DNA from: Calliphora vicina | Taxonomy: Eukaryota > Arthropoda > Insecta > Diptera > Calliphoridae | Length of the DNA stretch: 64,000 nucleotides | NCBI RefSeq assembly: GCF_958450345.1 | Contig: NC_088780.1 | Location: 112,294,226 to 112,358,225 of the forward strand | Direction: 5' to 3' | In this document: one piece after another, positions 21,531 to 34,412 of the stretch | Layout of the letters: each line of letters begins with the position of its first letter | Numbering within the stretch: the stretch's first letter is position 1 | Made by a program: the position numbers and the translations under genes | Notes under the pieces: model-generated | Told to the model about the DNA's origin: nothing | Seen by the model: the letters and a program-made list of their open reading frames with translations, nothing else | Database searches by the model: none

Positions 21531-23035
21531 ATGTTCATATTTAGACGCTAAAATTTCTGTTTCGAAATCAATTTTAAAGTCATTCAGGCTTTTTTTACTA
21601 AATAAAAAATATTTTATTCCGTACATTTTATTTTCATTGATTCAAGTCCTAAATTAAACATTTTGAAGGACTTGTTTTTAGAATTGTAACTTCTTGCAGT
21701 AATATTTATGTATTTATAGAAGGAGCTATCAGACCACGCATCTACAGTTATCAAAAGACTCCTTGTATCTTTAGTTATTTGTCGAATTTCAGAAACAATA
21801 CAATAAGGGTCTTCATGTAAACGCTTAAATGTCTCGTAAACTGTGCAATCTGTGCATTTTTACACTCTCGGAAATAAACTGTCGAAAAATGTATGGAAAT
21901 TCGTTTGCACAACTCCGATAAGTTTGCGCGACAATTTAGACTCGCAAACTTGAATTTATTGTGCATTTGATGAATCAGCTGCTTTTGTTTACTTTTATCT
22001 ATAAGAAATAAATATCAAATAAAATATAAAAGTTTTGTGCATGTGAAAATTGCGTAACTTTGGAACAGAATGATTGGATTAAATGGCATTGTGTATGAAA
22101 ACATTAACCAACAGCTAGAACATAAACAACATCTTCCAAACTATGTATACCACCATTTGTTCCAAAGATTTAATTTTCATTCAACATTTTTTTTTAAAGA
22201 TTTGGTTGAATTTATTTTTATTTGACATTTTTATCAAATGTATAAATTTTCTGTATAAACTTGCACAAAATTGAAAAGGTGGGTTCATGAAACACGTCAT
22301 GCTAATTTGCATATTTACACAAATGGGAAACTTAAGCGTTTAAATGAGTACCCTTAATTTTTGTTAATTATTATTGCTTATTTAAATTTGAAATTATGAA
22401 AAATTTTAAACAATTTAATAAATTTAAATATGTATGTATATATGAACATTTATTCGTTTTATTCGATTATTCTACATAAAATTGTTCGAATTATTCGTTA
22501 TTCGAAAATGGTAATTTTTAAATCGTTCGAATAATTATTCGTAAGAAATTATTCGATTAATCGAACGATCATTACTCGAATGAATACCCTACTATGGACC
22601 GATCATCAGAAAATTTTGTATATATATAAATTATTTGTATTGAATTTTATTGGAATTCCAACATTTTTAAGAGATTTATGCTAGTTAAAGTGATTTTCGG
22701 AATTGGGCCTTGTATGCTAGCTATGACTAATTTTGGACCCATTATCACGAAATTTTGTGAGGCGAAATAAAACTTAGTTTTGCTGAATTTGGTTTGGATA
22801 TCTATATAACTAAGATATTTATGAGAGCTTATATAGAGCTTCAATAGGCTTCGTCCTTGGGGCAATGGAAGCACATGTACAAAATTTTGTCGAACTTGGC
22901 TTAATCGACTCAGAAAGTGATCCTGCGCAGATTGGTATACTTTAAGGTGGGTGTTGGGACAATATTTATGCACGTTACAAACATCAGCACAAACCCAATA
23001 TACCCTCCCCACTATGGTGGTTTAGGGTATAATGA

Positions 23036-23904
23036 CAAAATGACGTTAATATGTCTATTACTCCTCTAGTTTATAGCAAAAATATTAATTAATGCCAATC
23101 ACATTGCAATTGACAGACAAAAGAAATAAATAAACTTAAATACAATTACATTATAACAAAGGCAACGAAATGTCACCTTTTTTTGAAGTGGTTTGCTTTT
23201 GCTAAAATATAACAAAAACTTAAATATTTTATTGTTCTTTATAAATCACAAAGTTTTATTTTACAATAAATAAACAGACAAAACAGACTTTTACTTTCAA
23301 AACAAAAGAAAACAAAACAATCGCAACAGAAACATGCACATCATCAAACTCAAATAGAAACCAATAGGAAAGATTATAAAATGAGCTGTGGAAGAGGAAG
23401 AGGAAGAAGACAGTATTTTATACAAATTTAAATACAAACAAAATACTCCTATGACAGACGGACGCATGATGTATCTTTCATTGTTTCTGTTAAAAAATCG
23501 TGCTAAAAATGATGGATAGTCAGACAAGCCGACAGTTGTATAAACAAAAACATAAAGTTAGATGAAGAATACAGATGAAATGATTTGATTTGAATTTTGT
23601 GTATGCTAAATGGTGGTGTTGGAAGTAAATTTATATGTCACACTAGTAAGGCAGATCATTAAAAGAGTGATGTATTTAAAAGTAATAGACTTGGGCGGGA
23701 TATATCTATACAGTAATCCGTTACAATCTTTTATGTAGAAACTCGTTCTCCAAGAAATTACATTTGCTTAGATAATATATCGTTAGGACATAGGATCTGA
23801 AGTTTGGATGAGTTTACAAGTCATCCAAGTTAAGATTTTGCTAGAACTTACCACAAAGAAAGTTCTAACATCATTACAATCTATACTGAGTTATCTCTCT
23901 AATA
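23036..23904. other. intron 1 DNA, unique-looking
   Basis: No gene or element recognised; purine-rich run GGAAGAGGAAGAGGAAGAAG near 23390. Confidence 0.4.
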
Positions 23905-24112
23905 TTTATATATATAATTCTTCTGTATGTGTGTTAGTAACTGAACTCCTCCTTAACGGCTGGGCCGATTTCGATAAAATTGTTTGAGTGGGTCCCTGGA
24001 TGGACCATTTTTTACATTAAAATTTTTCTTTGTATTCCTTTTTTTATATGAAAACTTTTCGGTTTTGGGGGGGGGGGAATTTCCTATTTCACCCCATCTG
24101 GATCCGCGCCTC
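23905..24112 (-). repeat. dispersed repeat family D (retroelement 3'-end type)
   Basis: Inverted relative to 48242-48465: shared words are TTCTGTATGTGTGTTAGTAA, CTGAACTCCT, ACGGCTGGGCCGATTTC and GAGTGGGTCCCTG. The tail (TATGAAAACTTTTCGGTTTT, GGATCCGCG) recurs at 32040-32130. Confidence 0.6.
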
Positions 24113-24256
24113 ATGTAGATGTTATTTTGGAATTTATTACAAATAAGTATTTAGAAAAATATTGGGTGTATGACTTAAAAATGTGGGATTTACCACAGAT
24201 TGAGTATTTTTTGAAAGCGGTTTTTTGTTTTTAATAAGTTATGTGTGAATTTGAAG

Positions 24257-24660
24257 GGTACATATCTATCCTATACCAACAAGTGCCGCTGAAGCACACC
24301 GATTGCTCACAAAAGCTTATGTTGAATGTGTTCCATCGGTTTCAATGTGCGACAAATGGTATGTTCGGTTCAGAAGTGTTTATTTTGACCGGAAGACAAG
24401 GACTGTCCAGGCCAGCCAGAAAAGTTTGAAGACCAAGAATTGAAGGTATTACTCCATGAAGATTATTGTTAAACTCAACAAGAATCCTGTGAAGCCCGGT
24501 GAACCAGCTAAATCGACACCAAAATTCTATGTATTTGGTGGAAGCAAAAGGTACCCTATCTTCATAAGCTGCTGAAATCTGGCCAGACCATCACAGGGAA
24601 CCTGTACCGAACACAAATGATTCGTTTGAAACGAATATTTATTCTCATTTATACCGATAT
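24257..24660 (+). pseudogene. mariner transposase N-terminal fragment with deletion
   Basis: Plus-strand text: LLTKAYVECVPSVSMCDKWY, then KTKNWRYYSMKIIVKLNKNP. A jump follows to the start of the catalytic core: ILCIWWKQKV, HKLLKSGQTITGNLYRTQMI (about 24525-24640). In intact mariners a second HTH and the first catalytic Asp region lie between these blocks, so they are deleted here. The C-terminal half is missing. Stops and frameshifts are present. It is related to, but not a copy of, the minus-strand mariner at 15848. Confidence 0.75.
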
Positions 24661-24990
24661 AGCTGGTTATAAAACGGCTCGGTTTTTGTGTCGTCCACAG
24701 CTATGCCCGAAATGAAATTTTCATTAAAATATTCTAAAACCACAAACTTTATGAGACTGATGCCAAATTTAACGCATCTACGATGTTGAAGTAGCTACAT
24801 ATGTAAACATTGCAAGACTAAATATAGCTATTATTAACATAAAATTTTGAAAATCTTCTAGAATACAACTAACTTTAATTTAGACAAAAACGAACTAATA
24901 CCTTAACATTTAAGCAAAAGATAATAAATAATTTAAACTATTTATTTTCCTCTTCAATCTTTTTCATTGCTATTAATCTTCATTTAACAG
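24661..24990. other. intron 1 end
   Basis: AT-rich; includes the branch and acceptor region before exon 2. Nothing else seen. Confidence 0.4.
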
Positions 24991-25233
24991 ACAATCCAAC
25001 AGTGGCCGAAACACCCATCGAGGAAGTGACAAATGCTCTATATGGTAAAAGTATTAAATTTGCAATGACACACGACATTGAATTGAAGCTGCCCGAAATG
25101 ATGTTCGATGGTGCAACATTCCGCATATCACCACAATCGATGGAGGGTAATGGTGTTATAGCCAAATTGGAATTGATACCAAAACAACAGTCCGAGGCAC
25201 GATTAGCGGGGAAAATTTTAATGAAGAAAATAC
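24991..25233 (+). CDS. Osiris-like protein, coding exon 2
   Basis: Residues 342-422 plus one base. The acceptor is TTTAACAG|AC and the donor is TAC|GTGAGT. It joins exon 1 in phase: the split codon gives Asp, then NPTVAETPIEEV. The segment ALYGKSIKFAMTHDIELKLPE..FDGATFRISP is the beta-rich part typical of the Osiris DUF1676 region, which separates the cysteine block from the hydrophobic segment. It is preceded by a 13.8-kb intron and followed by a 58-nt intron. Base composition is visibly less AT-rich than the flanks, as expected for conserved coding DNA. Confidence 0.88.
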
Positions 25234-25291
25234 GTGAGTAATAATAAATATGAAGTTTAAACAATAAAAACTTATTACATTATTCGTTTAG

Positions 25292-25545
25292 AAAAATTCC
25301 TGAAAAGTAAATTACTGCTATCATTTTTGGCCTTGGTACTTATTATTAAAATCATCAAAATTAAACTCTTTTGGCTGTTGCCGCTGGTGATTGGTGTTGG
25401 TGCGGCTAAAAAATTACTCTTGAAATTTTTACTATTTTTGTTTCCTGCTCTATCGCATCTTTTCAAATTGTGCTCATACTACCAGCAGACGTATCATTCA
25501 ACCAAATATCATCATCACCATCATCATATTAATCATCATCATACG
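25292..25545 (+). CDS. Osiris-like protein, coding exon 3 (hydrophobic segment and His-rich run)
   Basis: Residues 423-507. The acceptor is TTCGTTTAG|AA and the donor is ATACG|GTGAGT; the frame is kept (the split codon becomes Gln). Residues about 430-482 are a long hydrophobic region (LLLSFLALVLIIKIIKIKLF, then WLLPLVIGVGAAKKLLLKFL), the hallmark membrane segment of Osiris proteins. After it come SYYQQTYH and a His-rich stretch (residues 496-506, nine of eleven His). The His-rich run is coded by CAT/CAC repeats. The short 58-nt intron before it is a typical fly minimal intron. Confidence 0.88.
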
Positions 25546-26955
25546 GTGAGTCATCAATTACACATATTCGTAGATGAATAAGTAAAGCAGAAGCTTTTAG
25601 ATAAACACACATAGAAATGAAATGCAAAAACGAATTGAATAAATGAAAGTGAAATTTGATAATGAATTTATTAAAATCTAAATGAAAGTGAAACCGAATG
25701 AAATTGATTTTTTCTATTTTCTACTTGTGCTTGAAAAAAAGTTTATTTTAATATTCTACCAACGTCTGTATTTGGCGTGCTTTGGAGTTTTTATTTTAGA
25801 TTTAGCACTATCTGTTGCTATGAGTAACGTGGTGGTTGAATAAACAATCAAGTGCCCTATTTCTTCAACTGTTGGTGGTGCTTTTGATGGTCTACTTTTT
25901 TGAAATTCGGCCTACTGACCAAATTATAAACAACGAATTAGAGTAGTATATTCGACTGTACCGTATTTATTGTCTTATACCCCATCACGAAATTACAGAT
26001 AATGATTACAAACAAATTTTTTTGGTATAAAAATAATTTTGATGAAAAAAACATATGACATTTTTTCTTAAAATTGGATAAAATTTCTAAGCCGTAATAT
26101 ACATATATCGATGGATAGGACTTACATTAGATATGCATAATGTATAGGTACATGACTTATGGCGTTTTCTTTTCTGGCATAAATGATGCCTTTCTGCCTT
26201 TTACCCTTTTCTGTGTTCTTTTCTAAAACAAATGTTGTTTGGTAATGGTATAACGAGTTCTTTTCAAGTAATGTTGCCCTAAAACCCCGAAGATATGCTA
26301 TACGTTTCACACTCAATTTTATCAAAGGGTTAGAAATGCAGCACTTTTTAAACAGCAAAATGTATAGGTTTACAACATTTAGAAGGTACATAAAAGAAAA
26401 TTTCATAAATGGTAAAGAACAAAAACGTTCTATAGTGATCGTTAAAAATGTAAAAGGGTATGTAACCTTTAATAAATGATACAAAGTATGTTGGCAACAT
26501 TTTATGTCAGAAAAGAAAACGCCATTAGTAAAAAAATCGATTTAGAAAATATTTTCCACTGACAGTTTTCATACATAAATTATTTTAACCGACAGTATAA
26601 TTATTAGTTAACACTTAACCCATTTTGCTTTAAATGCAAATAAAACTGGTTTTAAACCTTCGATTTGAATCATTTAGCTTTTTATCCTTAGTTTAGAGGC
26701 CTTACTATTCCGATATGATTTTAAAAATTATATTCCTCCTTTGTGTCATCAAGGCAAACAAGCTTTAAAACCAGTCCAAAAATAAGCTTTTTTAAAAAAC
26801 AACATTATGCACATTTAAATAAAAAAAATTTTCTGCTCTTTAATTTTTCTTGAGAAAGTATTGAAAAATGTTTATCAAAAAGCAATAAATGAAAATATAA
26901 TCCGATTTATTCTGTATAGTCTTCCCAAAATTGTAAAGGTTTTTGTGTGTATTTT
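25546..26955. other. intron 3, first part
   Basis: No supported feature. Confidence 0.4.
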
Positions 26956-26963
26956 GTTCGCAC

Positions 26964-27980
26964 CAGGGATGGCAAATGGAATTTAAAAATTGTACCATTC
27001 AGCATTAAAAATTGTACTTTTTTGACATTAATTGTACCAAAACTAGGATTCCTAAGCGGGATTTTTTTTAGAAATTCCCGTGAAGTTTTTTCACTAATTC
27101 AAACAATCAGTTTAATTTTGTGAGCAACATGTGAAAATTTTAAAATAAAAAAATAACAAAAAGTCAAAATAGGAGAAAAATTTTTATTTTTGAAAATTTC
27201 GAATTATTTTGTTTATTTTTCAAATTTCTATAAAATTTAAATTGTTTGTACAATTTCAATTTTTATGAAAACTAGCAATATTTACAACCTCTAAGGATAT
27301 TCCTATTTAAGGAAAATAATGACAATAATGGCATAAATTTGTGTATGTACTTGAGAAATATTTGAATAATGATTAAAACTGGGAGTATGACAAGACCGGT
27401 CAAATGCCATTATTGCTTCTTTATTTCAAAAACGTTTCTATTAACCTTCGCTTTACCAATACCCACCCGGGTGACCACTCGGTTTTTGTTAGCTTAATAA
27501 TTTTTTTCATTTTGTTTCGATTTAAATAAAATTTAGACTCAATGGACAAATTTTAGAGTTCTATATTATTTAATAAAAACATTTTAAACTTTTTATAAGG
27601 TTTTTTCGATTTTTTAATATTTTGTTCGTCGGATATATGTGTAGAAGTGCAGTATCACCCGGGTGGGTATTGGCAAACCACGTACATAAAAAACCTTTGG
27701 TAAAGCGAAGGTTAATTGATATAAATTTCATTATTTAAAAAAACAATTATTAGAGATATCATAACTATACTTTTAAGCAGTTTATTTGTTGATATTTTGG
27801 TAATTGTTAGAGAACAAAAACTGAATGTATAAAACTTCATAATGAACAGCAATTCCAAAATTTGTTTCAGTGTGAAATATATTTTCAAATTGTACCAAAT
27901 AAGTTATTGGTGTACCATTGTACTTTTCAAGATCGAATTGTATCAAAAAAAGTACAATTGTACTAACTTTGCCATCTCTG
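26964..27980. mobile_element. hAT-like non-autonomous element (CAGGGATGGCAAA ends)
   Basis: Ends CAGGGATGGCAAA and TTTGCCATCTCTG are inverted with one mismatch. Flanks GTTCGCAC and ATACGCAC agree at six of eight positions, an aged 8-bp duplication. Subterminal TTGTACCATT/GTACAATTGTAC words are present on both sides. 1017 bp, including a nested 267-bp element. Confidence 0.72.
27445..27711. mobile_element. piggyBac-type TTAA-flanked element (267 bp)
   Basis: Ends CCTTCGCTTTACC and GGTAAAGCGAAGG are perfect inverted copies, flanked by TTAA on each side (27441-27444 and 27712-27715). Internal CACCCGGGTG palindromes lie near both ends. No coding capacity. It is nested in the 26964 element. Confidence 0.78.
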
Positions 27981-28309
27981 ATACGCACTTAATAGTGAAC
28001 TCCGCTTGTGTTTTTTGGTTGATTTTGCATTCATATGGTGATATGTTCTATTATTTTTTTACTGTACTTGTGTCTTTGCTCCGATTCTTGATATTTGTTT
28101 GAAGCTAATCCATATATATATTATATATCAATGTGTAGGAAATTCTATCTTCTTTTCAACAATATATACAATTTATAAGAATTAAAAAATTTATAGAAGA
28201 TTTTTTGCAAAAATATGGGAAAACATTTTAAAATGATATTAGGGGGTATTTGTTTTTTCTTTTGTATATAAAATCAAAAGTTGTTGACTTTGTTTTCTAT
28301 GCGCGTAAA

Positions 28310-28535
28310 ATATTTGATACCGTTTTAAAAAAACTATATTTCTGAAACTACCGCGCAGATTAAAAAAAATGCAGTCTTTATTAAAGGCAATTTTATTGCG
28401 GAATTTCGGTTTTTTAGTTTATTCAATAAGCTAAATAGCTTTTGAGTTACGCGAATATATGTTGTGCAATCTCCTCCATTTTCGAAATAACGGTATATCT
28501 CGAAAATACGAGCTAACCTAAAAAGTGTCAAATTC
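28310..28535 (-). repeat. dispersed repeat, inverted copy at 54220-54420
   Basis: Shared words: CGGTATATCTCGAAAA, CTCCATTTTCGAAATAAC, CGAATATATG, AGTTTATTCAATAAGCTAAA, TTTTATTGCGGAATTTCG. Non-coding. Confidence 0.65.
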
Positions 28536-31500
28536 GTGCACAGTGTTATTAATACCTAAAATGTGATGTGCATGTTATTAGCCAACGTTGCGTTTTCGCA
28601 ACAGTTCATCATGCCCATATGGCCACCCAATTTTTTTAATTTTCGGTTTCAGTAATCAGGAGATTAATAGGAACCAGCATACCACAATTTGTAAAGAAAT
28701 GTAAACGATTTACGGTAGTGGTACAAGATGGGTTAATCAGACTTCGTGTTAACCCATTGTTAACCCTTTTATATATATGTGCTCAAAAATATCCAATATA
28801 GCAACTAAAAATGATTAAAAATATCAAATACATAAATATGCCAATATACTCTACTAGCTATTAAGCCGCTACTTCGTTATCGAAGTTAATCAACCAAAGT
28901 ATAACGCAAGTGAGAATATTCTGGGTGGTTAATTAAGAAAAAACAAAAGATACCATAAGTAGATCCCTAATCATCCTCTGGAATATAGATGTGCACTTTA
29001 ATTCTGATAAGTTTATTAATAAATCAGTCTCAGTTAAAAATATTAAATCCCTTTTAACTATAACCATACTAAACTTAGGTATGTATAATGCAAATCAGAA
29101 GAAAGAGCTTAGTCTGTATTGCCACATTTTTGAAACACCTAGAAATTTGTATGTTACTAAGTTCATAAATCAGGGAAATCACTAAGTAAGATCAAAAAAA
29201 TACAATTATGTACCCATTTGTGGGTACATATAGAAACGTAATTCAATAAGTTACGACTCACGTATTAAATATATGTACTATTTGTCGTAAAATATAACAA
29301 ATAAGTTAAGGTTTTTATCTATACTGTAGCAAACTATTTTCACCACCAATGGAATTCAACTAATGGTGAATTGTTGAAAATAAAAATTATGTTTTAAACG
29401 GAAAAACAAATATTCTGCTATAGTCGAAGGGTTTAGCCTGCATTGTATCCAAACATACCGGGTTCGATACTAAGAGGAGACAAGTAAAATTCTTAAAATT
29501 AAATCTCACTTTGATAAATTGTTTTTGTTTTTCATGAATATTTACAAAATGATGTGACTTTTTTTAATAATAATTGGCAAAATTAAAGCACCGAAAATCA
29601 AAAATAGAATGACGAAACTCACGCTGTTGAGAAAGTAATCCTATTAAAATTTTGATACAAATTTTAGTTTTAGAAACTCAATAAATATGTAATATGTAAT
29701 AAATTCTTTATTTATTAACAGAACTCAATGAATTTTTCAAAGTTTTTTAAGTTTCTCATTCTAAATAGAGAGGTGAAAAAAAACTTGTCCAAAGGTCAAA
29801 GGAAATCCCGCAATTCCTAAAAATTTAAGCAAACATCACAAAAATTTTATTTTTACAATTTTGCTCTTAGGGTCCACATTTCCTTCGGGGCTGGGAAAAT
29901 ACTTTGGGAATAAATAGGGAACACATCAAGGTTTCCAAAGCTGCTGTTCCTTTTCTGATCCCATCTTTGGGATTTTAGAACATGTGGCATAAATTTGAAA
30001 TTTTGATAAAAAATAGGCCATGTTCCGAAGGGCGTGTATATTAAAAAAGAGTTACGTCACATTTTCGCCCAAAAAACAGCAAAAATTAACTATTTTTTTG
30101 AATTTTTAAATTGAAAATCGTTTATTTTTGGATCCATAATTGATATTGCTCTGAAATCTTTCGTATATTATTGGTAGTTGTCTAACCAAAAAAAAAATCG
30201 AGTCCATTCGGTCCAAAATTACGCCTTAGGTTTTTTAAAAAGCGGACCAAGGTATGGCAAAATTTTAAAATTTAAATTTTGAAATGCCTATAGCTCGGAA
30301 ATTATAAGAGATATAATTTCAAAAATATAAAAATCTTTCAAATCATATGGGAAATAAAAAAATTGCTAGTGTTTAAAAATTTTACATTTTTTAATAGCAA
30401 CAATTTTATTTTAAATTAATGGGGTTTCGTTTCAAACATTTTTTGAAAATGTATTGTATCAAGTTATAATGGATTACACAGTGCAACAGTGAAAAAATGA
30501 TGGGTCTACGAAAGGTCGAAATTTGTTTTTTATATATGACGTATATTTCCGATAAAATTCTAAAGAAAATAAAACAAATCTGATAACAATTATTTCGTCC
30601 TTTTTTTATATATTTCAACTTTGTATGTGTGTGTTTTTTAAGTTTTTTCCCAAAAAAGTCCCCATATTTTTTCTTTTATAAAAAACTAATTTTCTTCGTG
30701 GCTATATAAATTTTTTTATGATTTGGAAAGAGAACTTAACGCAAAAACGTACAAAGTAAAATTTGACATTGTACACCCCAGCCCCATACAAAGTTTGCCA
30801 ATTTTGAAACAAAATTTTAGGTTTGAGTAAAAAATTCTAAAAACGCAAAGCACCGATCCTCAGAAACTTGACATATTTGTATAACCCTATATGTTGTTTA
30901 TATACATACAGAACGTTTTTACTATCATACTGTAAATAACGTCAAAGTGGGCTATTTTCTAAAAAAAACTCAGTTTTTGGAACACATTTTCCCCGTTTTA
31001 TGAATTTGAAGATGTTTGAAAACAAAGAATGGCAACATTAGTGATGCCATTGACTTAAGAACATTTAGATCTATATTACTTCCAAATTTTATTGTGATAT
31101 CTGTAACTGTTCTAATTTTACATTAATTCAAAGTTTTTATTTTTCTTGATGGAAAATCACCATTTTAAAATATTGTTAGTTTTTAAGGTAAATGTCATCG
31201 GAAAAAACACAAAATTAATTCATTTCACTAAAATGTCAATCTTCAAGACACAAGGTTTCCACTTATATAAAAAGCTTATTTTTACTCTTCAGAATCTCCA
31301 CAAACCATGCCCACTTTCAAAAATTTTAATGTTTTTTCATATCTTGCATCAAGCCGGTATTGCGTGATCAAGATTGGACAAAGTGATGCGCACGGATCAT
31401 ACCGATAATGATTTGCCCATTCTTCGTTATTAAAGCACAATAGAGAAGTATACACTCGAACAAAAATTTTTAATTTTGTTTTAGAGTCAAAAAATAATAA

Positions 31501-31539
31501 AAAACTAAAATTTTTATGCTACAAAGTGATTTTTGACAG
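28536..31539. other. intron 3 DNA without recognised gene
   Basis: About 3 kb of AT-rich, T/A-homopolymer-rich DNA; no domain or clear terminal repeats seen. Confidence 0.4.
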
Positions 31540-31599
31540 CTATTTAGAATGCCCAGATATGTTCGGATTGCATTGATAAGTTCACAAGAGTTATTCAGA

Positions 31600-31905
31600 T
31601 TTTCCGTAGCTACAACTTTGCAAAATATTGTTATTGAAAAATTAGGAGTCTCTGGAAGTTATTCTAAAAAAAGTAAAAAAAAAGCTTTCTTTTGGAAAAA
31701 TTTTTTAACAAAATTTATTTGGCGGACTCTTAGCTATATTATTGTCATATAAAGTTAAGCCGTATCACAAAGTCTGAATTAGCTGTTAACCAAAAACTGA
31801 TGAAACTTTTTTTAGAGGCCCCACTGATTTTCAGAAACTTTGGGGCCCATAAAAAAAAATCTGTCACCAAAATGGACAAACTGAGTATAGGGTTTTACTA
31901 CATTT
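31600..31905. repeat. rearranged dispersed repeat related to 52975-53235
   Basis: 31600-31670 is a direct match to 53165-53230 (GAAAAATTAGGAG, GAAGTTATTCTAAAAAAAG). 31715-31905 is an inverted match to 52975-53160 (GGGCCCATAAAAAA, CTGAGTATAGGGTTTAC). The two blocks have opposite relative orientation in the two copies. Confidence 0.6.
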
Positions 31906-31999
31906 TGGTAGTAGAGTCGAACCTATACTGTCATGATCTTGTGTTTTTCCAAAAGTCTTCATTTGTTGCATAGTGTTATCGATGTCCAGGTGCGGATCG

Positions 32000-32130
32000 A
32001 GGTCAACTATTGGGGGGGTTGTTGTAAATAAAGTAGAATTTATTTTACATTTTTCTTTTTTCATTTTTTATATGAAAACCTTTCGGTTTTGTGGGGTGGG
32101 GATTTCCCTTCCCCCTGGATCCGCGTCCAT
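32000..32130. repeat. family D tail fragment
   Basis: TATGAAAACCTTTCGGTTTT and CCCTGGATCCGCG match 24045-24112. Confidence 0.5.
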
Positions 32131-34412
32131 GGATAAATCAAATTCAAAAACTACTTTTAATTGGAATTCATTTACAACACTTATTACTAATTATTTTTGA
32201 CCAAAACTCTAAACTTTAAATTCAATAAATTGAGCAACTTCTAAATATTTTTCGATTTTGCTCAAATTTTCCGCTTTGAGTTTTAAGGTGACGAATAACA
32301 ATTTTAGAGTTCTGAATTATATGAAAAGTGCAAAATAAGGGCCAGACGAACGCAAGCAATTTTTTGAATACCGATCAGCAACCATACCTTTTGACACTTA
32401 AAATTATGAAAACACTATTGAGTAAACTTTACCATCCCCGATGTTTAAAATAATAATTCTCCATAAATTTAAATACGTTGTAAAACACTACATTATTACG
32501 TAAATTATTCAATATTTAATTAAACTCTTCATCTCTATTTAAATCTTTAGGCAAATTTCTTTTTATTAAATATTTTTAAATTATTTATTAAGCATTTTTG
32601 TATCAGAATTAATATTTCAGATTAATAATTGAACTTACACAATTTCTTTTAAAACTGAAAATAAATCGAAAAAATTACCTAAAATGAAAAGAGAAATTAA
32701 CATATTAATTATTTAATAATCAAAGATATTACAAGTTATGATTGATGGTGAATGGAGAGAATAAAATGGTTAATTTTGTGGTGACTGGAATGAGTAAATA
32801 AAATACTCATGTACAATATTATCATATAACTTTTTAAGATGTATATTGCCACAATGAGCATTTTTTTCAACTGTATATTATAAATATTACAGATTTTCAT
32901 TTCACTGCACAATTGTTATTTTAATTTACCAAAACGTTCTTATGTCATAAACAAACATCAAGAGAAATTAAAGTATTTAAAATGAAATTGATTTTTAAAA
33001 GCAACCATTCTTATATTTATGACAATACATTATCATTAATATTTATTAAATATTTAACAATAAATATTTATTGCTCAAACCTCACAGTTTGTGCCACATA
33101 AAAAGTGTTGAAAGGATTTATTTGTGTGGCTCTTCTATTTATATCAAACTTAAGCATCGAAAATGTATTTCTGTAATAAACAGCCAACAAAAATGTGCAA
33201 ACAGACAGGCATTTAAATGCTGAAAACCCATATAATTGAAACCATATGGCTGAAACCAAAGTAAAGAATAAAAAAAATAACAGTAGTCTTCGAATGTTCA
33301 CATTAAAAAAAGTTCATCAAACGGCTGCAAAATAAAAGAATTATAAAGAAATAAAGGATCAAATAGATGATTATATGACCAGGGAAGAGGTAATCTGGGA
33401 ACAAGAATGAGATAAAATTGTTGTAATACTTTAGAAAAGACACTCTAAAGGTTCGTAAGAATTAATTCTTAATTCCATTCTCAAATGTAATGAATTCATT
33501 CCTTTGAGAATTCATAAATTTAATTCAAATCTATAAAGGCTTAAGTCATTTTTTTTGCAATTCATTTTGTAAATGATTAGAAAGCTAAATAAAAACAAAA
33601 ATGAGTGAAGAAAAAATATTTGAATTCAATTTGTATTAGATTTGAATTAACAAAAATTTCATCATTCAAATGTTGAATGAATTCTGTTATGAATTAGTTC
33701 TACTTAAATACTGGCCTTTTAATGAAGCTTAAGAATAAGATGTTGAATTTACGGCACGAATATCTGACAATGGATTAAATTAATTCGAAACTCTGTGTCA
33801 TGCTAGCTCCCACTATAATTTAAATATGAATGGAATATTTCAGCTTTAAGATTTCCATTAAGGAAATCCATTTGCATAAGATCTTGAAACTGCCGCTAAA
33901 AACAATTTCTTGAACCAAGAACAATGTTAAAGCTTTAGTGATTATTAGTCATTAATAGTCTTCAAATTACTTCAGTTTTTTTAAACATTTCAATTATACA
34001 AATAATTGAATAAACTGCATTGACAAAGGTGCCACTTTACACCCATCCCAGTTCTTTAAGAAGTCATATGTTTGAAAAAGTCATAAAATTAAATAAAAGA
34101 AAGAACCATAGAAACCTAAAAACACATACATTATGTGAGTGTATGATTTCCTTAACACACACACATAAATATTCCAAAAAATATTCCATTTTCAAACGTA
34201 AACTCCAGCAGAAACTCGCAATATTAATCATATTTCACAAAAAACAAAAACTCATAAAAATCCATATAAAATTGTATAAATAAATTTCATCCAACCAAAA
34301 TAAAAAAAAAATAATAAAATCCTTTAGACAGAAAATGAAAGATAAAAACAAAATTTATTTGAAAACAAGTCAAAGTAATAATTTCTAACTTTTCACATTC
34401 GTTTCATTACAG
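32131..34412. other. intron 3 DNA before exon 4
   Basis: Mostly unique-looking AT-rich DNA, no feature recognised. Confidence 0.4.

Larger units (their letters stand above)
17791..22591 (-). mobile_element. hAT-like element (family T1) carrying two nested insertions
   Basis: Termini are TAGGGTATTCAAATTATTCG and ATGAATACCCTA, with ATTCGAATAAT-rich subterminal regions as in the copy at 2246. The left flank is CTAATTAT; the right flank starts CTAT, consistent with an 8-bp duplication that lost four bases. Inside are a transposase relic (minus strand), a foldback element (18401-18891) and a 2.4-kb palindrome (19096-21530). Without these insertions the element is about 1.9 kb. Confidence 0.75.
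17575..23035 (+). repeat. dispersed repeat family A, split by hAT-like insertion
   Basis: 17575-17790 and 22592-23035 together read as one copy of the repeat that is uninterrupted at 61140-61857: GACTAATTAT on the left is continued by TATGGACCGATCA on the right. The right end is CCCTCCCCACTATGGTGG followed by TAGGGTATAA. Non-coding. Confidence 0.75.

Noticed and set aside
22647..23012. 121-codon minus-strand frame
   Set aside because: Lies wholly inside the family A dispersed repeat; other copies do not keep the frame.
26122..26484. 120-codon minus-strand frame
   Set aside because: No recognisable domain, low complexity, no supporting signals.
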